A DNA stretch of 64,000 nt, taken from contig NZ_JAFBIV010000010.1 in NCBI RefSeq assembly GCF_021531915.1, forward strand, positions 1 through 64,000, given 5' to 3'. The notes beneath the pieces were generated by a model that had not been told where the DNA came from, made no database searches, and worked only from the letters and a program-made list of their open reading frames with translations. A program made the position numbers and the translations under genes. Shown one piece after another: positions 15,293 through 24,302 of the stretch; positions within the stretch are counted from its first letter, which is position 1, and each line of letters begins with the position of its first letter. The stretch comes from Oscillibacter valericigenes. GTDB taxonomy: Bacteria; Bacillota; Clostridia; Oscillospirales; Oscillospiraceae.

Positions 15293-16165
15293 ATGTTGGG
15301 AAAGAGAGAAAAAAGAGAGGGCCGTCTGCGGCTTCCGGCCATTCTGGTGTTGACGGTGATGGTGGCGCTGGTGGTGGCCTCGGGGGGGCATCAGACCGTG
15401 GCGGCGGATTCCCCGGTGGAGGCTCCCGTGGAGCGCCGGATCCAGCTGAAGGAGGCCGCCGAAGCGGTGCGATCCGTGCTGGCGGAGGAGGTCCGTGACC
15501 CGAAGCCGGAAGTGCCGGAAACTCCGGCAGGTCCGGTGCCGGAGGGCGGCCCGGTGGAGGATACATATTTTGAGAACATCGCCTTCTTGGGGGATTCCCG
15601 GACGCAGGGCTTCCAGCTTTACAGCGGCTTGAAGGCCGGGACCTATTACACCGCCGTGGGGGCGACGGTGGAGTCTGTGTTCACCAAAAAGGTGGAGACA
15701 GAAGCAGGGAAGATGCCCCTGCTGGACGCCATGGCGAAGCAGGACTTTGATAAGATCTATGTGATGCTGGGCGTCAACGAGCTGGGCTGGAACGGCACGG
15801 AGATTTACCATAATCAGTACGCCAAGCTCATCGACCGCCTTCGCCAAGACCATCCGGACAGTGAGATCGTTTTGCAGACGCTGATCCCGGTCAGTGCAAA
15901 GCAGGAGGCCAAAAAGAGCTATGTGAACAATACCCGCATCGCCGCCTATAACGAGGTCATCCGTCAGCTGGCGGAGGAGAAGCAGTGCCCCTATATCGAT
16001 GTGGCCCCGGCCATGACCGATGAAAAGGGCTGCCTGCGGGCCGACTGGACCTCCGATGGCGTCCACCTGAACACCAAGGGCTGCAAGGCATGGCTGGACT
16101 ACCTGCGGACCCATCCTGTTGGAGAGGTCCCGGAGAGCGAGCCTGCCGCTCAAGCGGAAAGTTGA
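15293..16165 (+). CDS. Membrane-anchored SGNH/GDSL-type hydrolase
   Basis: The 290-aa protein has a basic start, a single N-terminal hydrophobic anchor (residues about 14-33) and a Pro/Glu-rich extracytoplasmic linker (about 40-85). A C-terminal SGNH hydrolase domain follows. Block I is FLGDSRTQGF with the nucleophile Ser, block III is VMLGVNELGWN and block V is SDGVHLNTKG with the catalytic Asp/His. Such enzymes are esterases, often O-acetyl esterases or acyltransferase-linked proteins acting on cell-wall glycans. Substrate unknown. It is flanked by its own promoter and terminator. Confidence 0.85.
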   Translation: MLGKREKREGRLRLPAILVLTVMVALVVASGGHQTVAADSPVEAPVERRIQLKEAAEAVRSVLAEEVRDPKPEVPETPAGPVPEGGPVEDTYFENIAFLGDSRTQGFQLYSGLKAGTYYTAVGATVESVFTKKVETEAGKMPLLDAMAKQDFDKIYVMLGVNELGWNGTEIYHNQYAKLIDRLRQDHPDSEIVLQTLIPVSAKQEAKKSYVNNTRIAAYNEVIRQLAEEKQCPYIDVAPAMTDEKGCLRADWTSDGVHLNTKGCKAWLDYLRTHPVGEVPESEPAAQAES

Positions 16166-16168
16166 ATC

Positions 16169-16203
16169 AAAAAAGGAGCTGCTCCACGCAGCTCCTTTTT
16201 TGG
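16169..16203 (+). terminator. Terminator after the SGNH hydrolase gene
   Basis: The stem AAAAAGGAGCTGC/GCAGCTCCTTTTT is a strong intrinsic terminator. Confidence 0.9.
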
Positions 16204-16732
16204 CGTCATTCACCGCCTGCCATCCGGAAAGCACAGAAAAACAGGAACCGGGACAGCCCTTGCGGACTGTCCCGGTTCCTGCCAGTATGTCGAAAAATCT
16301 CTGTTTGAAGAGAAACCGTTCGGTTTCGCAGGGGGAGTACGAGGGGGCGGGAGCCCCTTCGTGTTGAATCGAATGTCTGCAAAAAGCCTGCTGTGGCAGG
16401 CGTTTGCGCCGCATAGCGGCAGCTTTTCGGGCCGCAGTGCGGTCAGAAAAGCGAGACATTAGGAAGGCTGTCGGAAAAGTCAGCGGACTTTCCGACAACC
16501 TGACAGGAACCGGGACAGCCCTTGCGGACTGTCCCGGTTCCTGTTTGATATAGAGAAAGGAGAGGGAAAATGGTGTGTGTCAATCAAGCGTTCCTGTTTG
16601 ATGGCCTTATCATACAGGGGCGGAAAAAGAATGTCAACGGCCCGGAAGCAACCTTCACAATTTGTTTACAAGAATGGAAAATATATGGGTTTTCGTTCAC
16701 AAATCGTTCAAAATATATCGTGATTTTGCACA
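16204..16732. repeat. Gene-free repeat region with duplicated 40-bp hairpin
   Basis: An identical 40-bp palindrome (15-bp arms CAGGAACCGGGACAG, 10-base loop) occurs at 16242-16281 and 16504-16543. Between the copies lie 222 bases of further palindromes, such as GAAACCGTTCGGTTTC and CGGAAAGTC/GACTTTCCG. The structure looks like a small non-autonomous repeat element. An open frame at 16570-16773 has a purine-rich site but runs into the marR promoter and matches no known family, so I do not call it a gene. Confidence 0.75.
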
Positions 16733-16761
16733 TTGACGGTCATGCGCTGATATGGTATTAT
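16733..16761 (+). promoter_or_regulatory. Promoter of the marR-ABC exporter operon
   Basis: -35 TTGACG (16733-16738) and -10 TATTAT (16756-16761) have a 17-base spacer. Confidence 0.85.
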
Positions 16762-16791
16762 TTAGCCTGCTAATATTTAGTACACTAAATA
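16762..16791 (+). promoter_or_regulatory. Two tandem TTAG-N4-CTAA palindromes, likely MarR operators
   Basis: TTAGCCTGCTAA (16762-16773) and TTAGTACACTAA (16777-16788, arms extend to TATTTAG/CTAAATA) lie directly after the -10. This position suits repression by the first gene product. Confidence 0.65.
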
Positions 16792-16812
16792 ATTTGGAAG
16801 AGGGAGGAGCGT

Positions 16813-17250
16813 ATGGAGTATCCGAAAGCGCTGGGCCCCATGCTGGGCTGCTGCGCCCATCTGGCCCGGGAACGGATGGACGCCCGCATGTCCCGGTTTG
16901 GCATGACCCCGGCCCAGACCCATGTACTGCTGCATCTGCACCAGAGCGGCGGACAGCTGCCCCAGCGGGAGCTGCTGGACAGTCTGAAGGTGAAGCCCTC
17001 CACCGTCAACGGCATTCTGGACCGGATGGAGGAAAAGGGACTGGTGGAGCGCACCGTCAGCGGCACCGATGCCCGCCAGCGGCTGGTGGCCCTGACTCCC
17101 GCCGGACAGGAGCGGGAGAAACAGGTGAAGCAGACCTTTCTGGAGGCGGAAGCGCTGATCGCCCGGGGCCTGACGGCGGAAGAGACGGACACGCTCCGCA
17201 GTCTGCTGGAGCGGGTGATACACAATCTGGAGGAGGACCGAACCGTATGA
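16813..17250 (+). CDS. MarR-family transcriptional regulator
   Basis: This 145-aa winged-helix protein has the MarR pattern. Helical dimer ends flank MTPAQTHVLLHLHQSGGQLPQRELLDSLKVKPSTVNGILDRMEEKGLVERTVSGTDARQRLVALTPAG (about residues 32-98) with the wing DARQR. GGGAGGAG precedes the ATG. It is translationally coupled to the next ABC exporter gene (ATGA overlap), the common design in which MarR represses a drug exporter and is released by a ligand. The likely operators lie just upstream. Confidence 0.9.
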   Translation: MEYPKALGPMLGCCAHLARERMDARMSRFGMTPAQTHVLLHLHQSGGQLPQRELLDSLKVKPSTVNGILDRMEEKGLVERTVSGTDARQRLVALTPAGQEREKQVKQTFLEAEALIARGLTAEETDTLRSLLERVIHNLEEDRTV

Positions 17251-18983
17251 TCAAAAAACTGTGGCCTCACGCCAGACCCTATGAGGCCTGGATCGCCGCA
17301 GGCATCGCCTGCAGCGCCGGTGAGGCGATTTTTGAACTGCTGATCCCGCTGGTGATGAGCGATATCGTGAATATCGGCATCCCCGCCGCGGACCAGTCCT
17401 ATATCCTTTGGCACGGCTTGAAAATGGTGCTGATGGCCCTGGTGTCCCTGGCCCTGGGGGCGGGGGCGGCGGTGTGCTCCTCTGTGGCCGGCCAGGGCTT
17501 CGGCGCAAACCTGCGCCGGGCGGAATACGAGCACATCCAAGAATACGCTTTCTCCAACATCGAGAAGTTTTCCACCGCGTCTCTCGTGACCCGCCTGACC
17601 AGCGACGCCAACAACATGCAGATGTCCCTGATGATGAGCATGCGCCTGCTGGTGCGGGCTCCGGTGATGCTGGTGGCGGCGCTGGTGCTGTCCATCCGCA
17701 TCAGCCTGCGGCTCAGCAGCGTGTTCCTGGTGGCATTGCCCCTGCTGGCAGTGGTGGTGGCCACCATCCTGATCCGGACCGGCCCCGTCTTCCGTTCCCT
17801 GCAGGAGCGGACCGACGCGCTGAATCTGGTGGTGCAGGAGAATCTGGCCGGTATCCGGGTGGTGAAGTCCTTCGTCCGCGCGGACTATGAACAGGAGAAG
17901 TTCACCAAACGGAACCGGAACCTGAAGGAGACCTCCGAAAAGGCATTCGGCATGGTGGTCATCAACATGCCCATCATGATGCTGATCGTCAACGCCACGC
18001 TGATCGCCGTGATCTGGTTCGGCGGCGGACTGGTAAACCGTGGGGAACTGCTGACCGGAGATCTGATGGCCTATTTCACCTATATCATGCAGATCATGAT
18101 GTCCCTGATGATGGTCTCCATGGTGTTTATGATGCTGACCCGCTCCGTGGCCTGTGCCCGCCGCATCGTGGAGGTGCTGGAGGAGCGGCCTGCCATGACC
18201 GACGAGGCGGCGAAGGAAGACGCCGTGGTCCGGGACGGCAGCATCGACTTTGACCATGTGTATTTCAAGTATCATGAAAACAGTCCGGAGTGGGTCCTGC
18301 GGGACGTGGACCTGCACATCAAGTCCGGTCAGACCGTGGGCATCCTGGGCGGAACCGGCAGCGCCAAGACCACCCTGGTATCCCTGATCCCCCGGCTGTA
18401 TGAAGCCCAGGAGGGCACCGTCCGGGTGGGCGGACGCCCGGTGAAGGACTACACCATGGTCCACCTGCGGGACGCCGTCAGCATGGTGCTGCAAAAGAAC
18501 ACTCTGTTCTCCGGCACCATCCGGGAAAATCTACTGTGGGGCGCCCCTGACGCCACCGAGGAGCAGCTGTGGGCGGCCTGCAGGGCCGCCTGCGCCGATG
18601 AATTCCTGGAGCGGATGCCGGACGGCCTGGACACGGACCTGGGCCAGGGCGGCGTCAACGTCTCCGGCGGCCAGAAGCAGCGGCTGTGCATTGCCCGGGC
18701 CATTCTGAAGCAGCCCAAAGTGCTGATCCTGGACGACTCCACCAGCGCGGTGGACACGGCCACGGACGCGAAGATCCGGACTGCCTTCGCAAACGAGCTG
18801 AAGGATACCACCAAGATCATCATTGCCCAGCGGGTGACCTCCGTCATGGAGGCGGATCAGATCTTGGTAATGGACGACGGCCGTCTGGTTGCCCACGGCA
18901 CCCATGAGGAATTGATGAAGACCTGCGACATCTACCGGGATGTCTACCAGGCCCAGCAGGAAGGAGTGAGCATCGGTGGCTGA
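17247..18983 (+). CDS. ABC exporter half-transporter, degenerate ATP site (BmrC/TM287-like)
   Basis: The 578-aa protein has six membrane helices followed by a nucleotide-binding domain. I start at ATG 17247, which overlaps the marR stop; the open frame reaches further upstream only by chance. The ATP site looks degenerate. Walker A reads GGTGSAKTT (Ala where Gly is usual), the residue after Walker B Asp is Asp rather than Glu (LILDDSTSAVD), and the switch His is Gln (IIIAQRVTS). The signature VSGGQKQR is intact. This is the pattern of heterodimeric exporters with one non-hydrolytic site, and the partner follows directly. Confidence 0.9.
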   Translation: MIKKLWPHARPYEAWIAAGIACSAGEAIFELLIPLVMSDIVNIGIPAADQSYILWHGLKMVLMALVSLALGAGAAVCSSVAGQGFGANLRRAEYEHIQEYAFSNIEKFSTASLVTRLTSDANNMQMSLMMSMRLLVRAPVMLVAALVLSIRISLRLSSVFLVALPLLAVVVATILIRTGPVFRSLQERTDALNLVVQENLAGIRVVKSFVRADYEQEKFTKRNRNLKETSEKAFGMVVINMPIMMLIVNATLIAVIWFGGGLVNRGELLTGDLMAYFTYIMQIMMSLMMVSMVFMMLTRSVACARRIVEVLEERPAMTDEAAKEDAVVRDGSIDFDHVYFKYHENSPEWVLRDVDLHIKSGQTVGILGGTGSAKTTLVSLIPRLYEAQEGTVRVGGRPVKDYTMVHLRDAVSMVLQKNTLFSGTIRENLLWGAPDATEEQLWAACRAACADEFLERMPDGLDTDLGQGGVNVSGGQKQRLCIARAILKQPKVLILDDSTSAVDTATDAKIRTAFANELKDTTKIIIAQRVTSVMEADQILVMDDGRLVAHGTHEELMKTCDIYRDVYQAQQEGVSIGG

Positions 18984-20883
18984 GAAAATGACGAGACCCG
19001 GCCGTGGTCCCGGCGGTCCCCACGGCCCCGGCGGCCCTCACGGACACGGCTTCCAGAAGCCCAAGGACCTGCGGGGGACCCTGGGCAAGCTGATGCGCTA
19101 TCTGGCGGGCTACAAGGGCTGGCTGATGCTGGTACTGGTGCTGCTGGTGATCAGCTCCGCCTGCACCGTGGGCGGCTCCTATCTGCTGAAACCCCTCATC
19201 AACGACTATATCCTCCCCGGCGACTTCCCGGGCCTGGCCCGGATGCTGGTGGTGATGGCGCTGATCTATGTGACCGGCGCGGCCTGCACCTTCGGCTATG
19301 CCCGCATTATGGTGCGGGTAGCCCAGACCACGGTGGCGAAGATCCGGGAGGACCTGTTTGAGAAAATGCAGGCCCTGCCCCTGAAATACTTCGACACCCA
19401 CACCCATGGCGAGCTCATGAGCCGCTATACCAATGACATTGAGACGGTGTCCGAAGCCCTGAACAACAGCTTCGGCAGCCTGATCTCCTGCACCCTGAAC
19501 TTTACCGGCACGATCGTGATGATGCTGGTGCTGAGTCCCATCCTGACCCTGGTGACCTTCGCCATGCTGTTCGTGATGCTGCAGGTGGTCAAGGTCATCG
19601 GCGGCCGCAGCCGCCGGTATTTCGCCGCCCAGCAGAAGGCGGTGGGCGCGGTGAACGGCTATATCGAGGAGATGATCGAGGGTCAGAAGGTCATCAAGGT
19701 CTTCAACCACGAGACCGCGGCCAAGGAGGGCTTCAACCAGCTCAACGAGGCCTACCGCCAGGCCGGCACCCGGGCCCAGATCTTCGGCGGCATCATGATG
19801 CCCGTCATGGGCAACCTGTCCTATGTGAACTACGCCCTGACCTGCTGTGTGGGCGCCATCTTCGCCATCCAGACGGGGGCCTTTGGCCTGGGCGACCTGG
19901 CGGCCTTCCTGCAGTACTCCCGGCAGGTGAGCCAGCCCATCACCCAGATCTCCCAGCAGGTGAACACCATCCTCTCCGCCGTGGCCGGCGCCGAGCGCAT
20001 CTTCGAGGTCATGGAGACGGAGCCGGAGGTGGACGAGGGCAAGGTCCAGCTGGTGCGGGCCACGGAGCAGCAGGACGGCACCGTGACCGAGGCAGACTTC
20101 CACACCGGCGTCTGGGCCTGGAAGAAGCCGGACGGGGAGCTGGTGCCCCTGCGGGGCGACGTGCGGTTCGATCATGTGGTGTTCGGCTACGACGAGCGGA
20201 AGGTGGTGCTGAACGACATCTCCCTGTTCGCCAAGCCGGGACAGAAGATCGCCTTCGTGGGCTCCACCGGCGCCGGCAAGACCACCATCACCAGCCTCAT
20301 CAACCGATTCTACGAGATCCAGTCCGGCACCATCACCTATGACGGCATCGACGTGCGGGAGATCGAAAAGGACTCCCTGCGCCGCTCTCTGGGCGTGGTG
20401 CTGCAGGATACCCACCTGTTCACCGGCACCGTGGCGGACAACATCCGCTACGGCCGCCTGGACGCCACCGACGAGGAGGTGGAGGCCGCCGCCAGACTGG
20501 CGGGGGCCGACAGCTTCATCCGCCACCTGCCCGACGGCTATCAGACGGTCCTTTCCGGTGACGGCGGCAACCTGAGCCAGGGCGAGCGGCAGCTGCTGAA
20601 CATCGCCCGGGCATCCTGCGCCAACCCGCCGGTGCTGATCCTGGACGAGGCCACCTCCTCCATCGACACCCGGACGGAGAAGATCATCGAAAAGGGCATG
20701 GACCGGCTCATGGCGGGCCGTACCGTGTTCGTCATCGCCCACCGGCTCTCCACGGTCCGCAACGCCAAGGCCATTATGGTCCTGGAGCAGGGCCAGATCA
20801 TCGAGCGGGGCGACCACGATGACCTCATTGACCAGCATGGAAGATACTATCAGCTGTATACAGGCCAGATGGAACTGGACTAA
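18976..20883 (+). CDS. ABC exporter half-transporter, canonical ATP site (BmrD/TM288-like)
   Basis: This is the partner of the preceding half-transporter. The start is GTG 18976, overlapping the upstream stop by 8 bases, with AAGGAGTG upstream. The 635-aa protein has a Gly/Pro/His-rich cytoplasmic lead (PGGPHGPGGPHGHGF), six membrane helices and a nucleotide-binding domain. Walker A is GSTGAGKTT, Walker B with Glu is LILDEATSSID and the switch His is in VIAHRLSTV. Its signature LSQGERQ deviates from LSGGQ, as expected for the half completing the degenerate site. A multidrug or lipid substrate is likely. Confidence 0.92.
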   Translation: MAEKMTRPGRGPGGPHGPGGPHGHGFQKPKDLRGTLGKLMRYLAGYKGWLMLVLVLLVISSACTVGGSYLLKPLINDYILPGDFPGLARMLVVMALIYVTGAACTFGYARIMVRVAQTTVAKIREDLFEKMQALPLKYFDTHTHGELMSRYTNDIETVSEALNNSFGSLISCTLNFTGTIVMMLVLSPILTLVTFAMLFVMLQVVKVIGGRSRRYFAAQQKAVGAVNGYIEEMIEGQKVIKVFNHETAAKEGFNQLNEAYRQAGTRAQIFGGIMMPVMGNLSYVNYALTCCVGAIFAIQTGAFGLGDLAAFLQYSRQVSQPITQISQQVNTILSAVAGAERIFEVMETEPEVDEGKVQLVRATEQQDGTVTEADFHTGVWAWKKPDGELVPLRGDVRFDHVVFGYDERKVVLNDISLFAKPGQKIAFVGSTGAGKTTITSLINRFYEIQSGTITYDGIDVREIEKDSLRRSLGVVLQDTHLFTGTVADNIRYGRLDATDEEVEAAARLAGADSFIRHLPDGYQTVLSGDGGNLSQGERQLLNIARASCANPPVLILDEATSSIDTRTEKIIEKGMDRLMAGRTVFVIAHRLSTVRNAKAIMVLEQGQIIERGDHDDLIDQHGRYYQLYTGQMELD

Positions 20884-20887
20884 CGCA

Positions 20888-20921
20888 AAGCGCCCGGACG
20901 CAGGTCCGGGCGCTTCCTTTT
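20888..20921. terminator. Bidirectional terminator after the ABC exporter
   Basis: A 12-bp stem AAGCGCCCGGAC/GTCCGGGCGCTT is followed by CCTTTTG. It separates two converging transcription units. Confidence 0.85.
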
Positions 20922-20925
20922 GCGC

Positions 20926-22164
20926 TCAAAATTCCCAGTGGGATGGGTCGGTATCCAAATCAACTTCATCCGGCCAGGTGAGCTCTTCACCGGTCTCATC
21001 CAGAACATAAGACATGCCGGGACAGACGGTGGTGCGCCCGTATTGGTCCGTGAGGATGGCGGCAAAGCAGAGGACGTCTCCTTTTGCCAGGGGGAGCTGC
21101 AGGTCTGGAAGGGCGTAGAAGTCATAGCGGTCAAACCCCTGAAAACTGTCCGGCTGGTCGCAGGGCTCCGCCCAGGAGACCAGGGTCTGGTTTTTGAACA
21201 GACCTACCCGTATCGTTGAGATGGCCGGAGTATCGCCTTTCTGCGCCGGGTCGATCAGCACATAGCGAACGGAGGAGTCCTCTGGAACGGGGATGGCAAA
21301 GAGACCGGGGTCTGCCAGCTTGGAGTACATCAGGTTATCTATGGAAATATCCACGCGGGGCAGAGAATCGGTATAGAGGTACTCATAGGTGTCCAGCAGC
21401 TGGGTCTGGAGCGTGCCGTCGGGGTAGAGAAAAGAGACAGAGAGGGCGATGCTGTCCGTCAGCTCGCAGGCCAATGTAGCGGAGAAGCGCTGGTTGAAGC
21501 CCTCCTCGCCCATGCTGCTCTGGATGCCCCCGGTGCCGTTATCGGCGGAGAACTTCACTGTCATGCCCTCTATGTAGGTCTTGGGTACAGCGTAGACGTT
21601 GAATACCACCTGATTTTTCTGGAGATTGGTGTGGACGATTTCCGTACCATATTCCGCCGTCAGGTTATTCTGCGCCTTCAAAATCTCCTCCACCCGGTTG
21701 GAGATGCTGCCGATCTGGCTGTTGACGGAATAGGTGACATTGTTGACGGAATTCTGCAGGTTGTCGTACTGCTGGTCCATTTGGTCCAGACGCTGGAACA
21801 GGTTCCATCCCACAAGGAGCAGCGCCATGGCTGCCAGCACCCAGGGCCATCGCCGCCGGGGCTTCGGCCTGGGCAGGGCGGCGATGTAGCGGTCCACGAT
21901 CTCCTCCACCATCTTCAGCTGCGCCTCCGTCAGCTCGCCGGAGGGGGCGGTCTCCGGGGCGGCGTCCTCCTCCACCCCCAGCAGCCACCCCACCGATACG
22001 CCGAAGAGCCTGGATAAAGCAATGAGCTTTTCCACCTCCGGCAGGGCGGAGTCCGATTCCCATTTATAGATGGACTGGCGGGATACTCCCAGCCGGTCTC
22101 CCAGGGCCTCCTGGGACAGGCCCAGTTCCTTTCGTTTCTGCGCGATGCGCTGGCCGATGCTCAT
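20926..22164 (-). CDS. Membrane-anchored XRE regulator with extracytoplasmic sensor-like domain
   Basis: The 412-aa protein starts with a clear XRE helix-turn-helix (residues about 1-62, LGLSQEALGDRLGVSRQSIYKWESDSALPEVEKLI). A linker with PRPKPRRR leads to one membrane helix (about 106-122) and a Gln/Asn-rich coiled segment (about 124-168). About 240 residues of beta-rich domain lie outside the membrane. The topology suggests a one-component signal transducer, distantly like RodZ in layout. Ligand and targets are unknown. The gene diverges from a MATE pump gene that is a plausible target. Confidence 0.82.
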   Translation of the reverse strand: MSIGQRIAQKRKELGLSQEALGDRLGVSRQSIYKWESDSALPEVEKLIALSRLFGVSVGWLLGVEEDAAPETAPSGELTEAQLKMVEEIVDRYIAALPRPKPRRRWPWVLAAMALLLVGWNLFQRLDQMDQQYDNLQNSVNNVTYSVNSQIGSISNRVEEILKAQNNLTAEYGTEIVHTNLQKNQVVFNVYAVPKTYIEGMTVKFSADNGTGGIQSSMGEEGFNQRFSATLACELTDSIALSVSFLYPDGTLQTQLLDTYEYLYTDSLPRVDISIDNLMYSKLADPGLFAIPVPEDSSVRYVLIDPAQKGDTPAISTIRVGLFKNQTLVSWAEPCDQPDSFQGFDRYDFYALPDLQLPLAKGDVLCFAAILTDQYGRTTVCPGMSYVLDETGEELTWPDEVDLDTDPSHWEF

Positions 22165-22217
22165 AGACAGGTTCCTTTCTGTGGATGTTGGGACCAGTAT
22201 AGCGGAAAACGGCCCCG

Positions 22218-22254
22218 ATTTCCACCAACCGGGGCCGTTCTTTTTGTCAACCGA
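22218..22254. terminator. GC-rich hairpin in the XRE/MATE divergent region
   Basis: AACGGCCCC pairs with GGGGCCGTT and is followed by CTTTTTG on the plus strand. No plus-strand gene ends here, so it may instead be an early structure upstream of the minus-strand gene. Confidence 0.45.
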
Positions 22255-22299
22255 CGGTTAGCAGTGAGAAAAATACAGGGAATTTGGGGGAAATCACGG

Positions 22300-22328
22300 T
22301 TGAGAAGACCGATTGCCTATGCTACACT
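22300..22328 (+). promoter_or_regulatory. Promoter of the MATE gene
   Basis: -35 TTGAGA (22300-22305) and -10 TACACT (22323-22328) have a 17-base spacer. Confidence 0.7.
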
Positions 22329-22369
22329 GGGGAGCGAAAACGAAAGAGACGCAAAGGAGCGTGAGAGGA

Positions 22370-23713
22370 ATGAAGACGGCGCAGCAGGACCTGACCACAG
22401 GCCCGCTGGGAAAACAGATCCTGGTGTTCAGCATCCCGCTGATCCTCTCCAACCTTTTGCAGGTCCTGTTTAATATGGCGGACGTGGCGGTGGTAGGCCG
22501 CTTCGCGGGCCCCGTGGCCTTGGGCGCGGTGGGCTCCACCACCATTCTGGTGTCCCTGTTCACCGGATTCCTTATCGGTCTCTCCGGCGGCGTCAGCGTG
22601 CTGGTGGCCCATCATTTCGGCGCCGGGGACCGGAAGAGCCTGTCGGACACGGTCCACTCCGCCGCTCTGGTGTCCGCGGCAGTAGGCATCCTGCTGCTGG
22701 CGGCGGGCTGCGGTTTTGCGCAGATGATCCTGGAGATGCTGCACACCAAGCCGGAGCTCATCGGCGGCGCGGTGCGGTACTTCCGCATTTACTGCCTGGG
22801 CATGCCGGCTCTTGCCATGTACAATTTTGGCAACGCCGTGTTTTCCGCCGTGGGCAATACCCGGCGGCCCCTGTGCTATCTCTCCGTCGCGGGCGTGGTC
22901 AATGTGGCGCTGAACCTGCTGTTCGTCATCGTCTGCCGGCTGGATGTGGCGGGCGTGGCCATCGCCAGTGTCATCTCCCAGTATCTCTCCGCCGTCCTGG
23001 TGCTGGCGGCCCTGTTCCGCAGCCGGGAGGCCTACGGCCTGCGTCTGGGAGACCTGGGGTTCCACAGAACGCGTACGAAGGCGATTCTGGCCATCGGCAT
23101 TCCCTCTGGCATGCAGAACGGCATCTTCGCCCTGGCGAACCTCTTCATTCAGATGGGCGTCAACACCTTCAGCGCCACCATGGTGGCGGGCAACTCCGCC
23201 GCCACCAATGCGGACGCCCTGGTCTATGACGTGATGGCGGCCTTCTATACCGCCTGCGGCAGCTTCATCGGCCAGAATTACGGCGCCGGGAAAAAGGACC
23301 GCATCCGCCGGAGTTTTTCCATCAGCATGGGCTATTCCTTCGGCGCCGGACTGGTCCTGGGCCTGCTGCTCCTGGCGTTGGGCCGCCAGTTTCTGGGCCT
23401 GTTCACCACGGACCCGGCGGTCATTGAGGCGGGCATGCACCGCCTGACCATCATGAGCCTGTCCTACTGCGTGTCGGCCTTCATGGACTGCACTATCGCG
23501 GCCTCCCGGGGACTGGGCAAGAGCGCGGTGCCTATGGTCATCGTGATCCTGGGCTCCTGCGTGTTCCGTATCCTCTGGGTCTACACCGTCTTCGCCTGGT
23601 TCCGGACCATCGCCTCCCTGTACCTGCTGTATGTGTTCTCCTGGACCATCACGGCGGCGGCGGAGATCGCCTACTTCGTCCGCATCTACCGAAGGGCCAC
23701 AAGGGACATGTGA
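22370..23713 (+). CDS. MATE family multidrug efflux transporter
   Basis: The 447-aa integral membrane protein has twelve predicted helices. It shows the MATE pattern: LTTGPLGKQILVFSIPLILSNLLQ at the start, FNMADVAVVGRFAG, and a second half repeating the layout (GSFIGQNYGAGKKDRIRRSF). MATE proteins export cationic drugs or metabolites using Na+ or H+. ATG 22370 was chosen for AGAGG upstream and fit to the family. It ends at a bidirectional terminator. Substrate unknown. Confidence 0.9.
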   Translation: MKTAQQDLTTGPLGKQILVFSIPLILSNLLQVLFNMADVAVVGRFAGPVALGAVGSTTILVSLFTGFLIGLSGGVSVLVAHHFGAGDRKSLSDTVHSAALVSAAVGILLLAAGCGFAQMILEMLHTKPELIGGAVRYFRIYCLGMPALAMYNFGNAVFSAVGNTRRPLCYLSVAGVVNVALNLLFVIVCRLDVAGVAIASVISQYLSAVLVLAALFRSREAYGLRLGDLGFHRTRTKAILAIGIPSGMQNGIFALANLFIQMGVNTFSATMVAGNSAATNADALVYDVMAAFYTACGSFIGQNYGAGKKDRIRRSFSISMGYSFGAGLVLGLLLLALGRQFLGLFTTDPAVIEAGMHRLTIMSLSYCVSAFMDCTIAASRGLGKSAVPMVIVILGSCVFRILWVYTVFAWFRTIASLYLLYVFSWTITAAAEIAYFVRIYRRATRDM

Positions 23714-23726
23714 TATCCGCACGAAA

Positions 23727-23755
23727 AGCGCCCCATGGAATTTTCCATGGGGCGC
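23727..23755. terminator. Bidirectional terminator between MATE and GNAT genes
   Basis: The stem AGCGCCCCATGGA/TCCATGGGGCGCT has TTTTCG on the minus-strand side. Confidence 0.8.
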
Positions 23756-23763
23756 TGGTATGT

Positions 23764-24285
23764 TCACAGTGCTTTTTCGTAGCAGTTCAAAATTTCCCGG
23801 ATAAAGCCCTGGAAGAAGAACTCCGCAGCTCCGGCGTACCGGTAGCCCAGGGCGGGATACATCCGGTTGGCGGGGAGATTCCCCTCCCAGGTGTCCAGCC
23901 GCATGACGGTTTTGCCCTGGCGGCGGGATTCCTCCTCGCAGAAGGCCACCATCTGTTTGGCCCGGCCCTGTCCGGAGGCGGCGGGGTGGATGCAGAGGGT
24001 GTGAATGACAGCCACCCGGTCCCTTTCAGCGGGGATAGTCCAGGGGATGACGTCGTACTCCGGCAGCTGGATACCGTTCAGGTTCACCACGCCCCAGAGA
24101 AAGCCGTTTTCCTCGCCTACATACAGGGTCCCGGCCTCCAGGGCCTGCCGGGCGGTGTCCGCGGTGGGGTATTTGCCCCGCTGCCAGTTGGTGTACACGG
24201 GACCGGCTTCCTCCCGGTCCAGAATGGCGTCGTAGATGGCGGTGATGGCCGGAATGTCGGCGGCGGTGGCGGGACGGATATTCAT
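23764..24285 (-). CDS. GNAT family N-acetyltransferase
   Basis: The 173-aa protein has the GNAT fold. The start MNIRPATAADIPAITAIYDAIL is typical, and an acetyl-CoA loop is visible in HPAASGQGRAKQMVAFCEEE (Q/R-x-x-G-x-G/A). MRLDTWEGNLPANRMYPALGYRYAG is the C-terminal part commonly seen in this family. Substrate is unknown. It stands alone between two bidirectional terminators, downstream of and convergent with the MATE gene. Confidence 0.87.
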   Translation of the reverse strand: MNIRPATAADIPAITAIYDAILDREEAGPVYTNWQRGKYPTADTARQALEAGTLYVGEENGFLWGVVNLNGIQLPEYDVIPWTIPAERDRVAVIHTLCIHPAASGQGRAKQMVAFCEEESRRQGKTVMRLDTWEGNLPANRMYPALGYRYAGAAEFFFQGFIREILNCYEKAL

Positions 24286-24302
24286 AGCGGTTTCTCCTTG
24301 TA

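Noticed and set aside
16570-16773. 67-codon ORF before the marR promoter
   Set aside because: It has a purine-rich upstream site but runs through the consensus promoter and operator of the next operon and has no recognisable fold.
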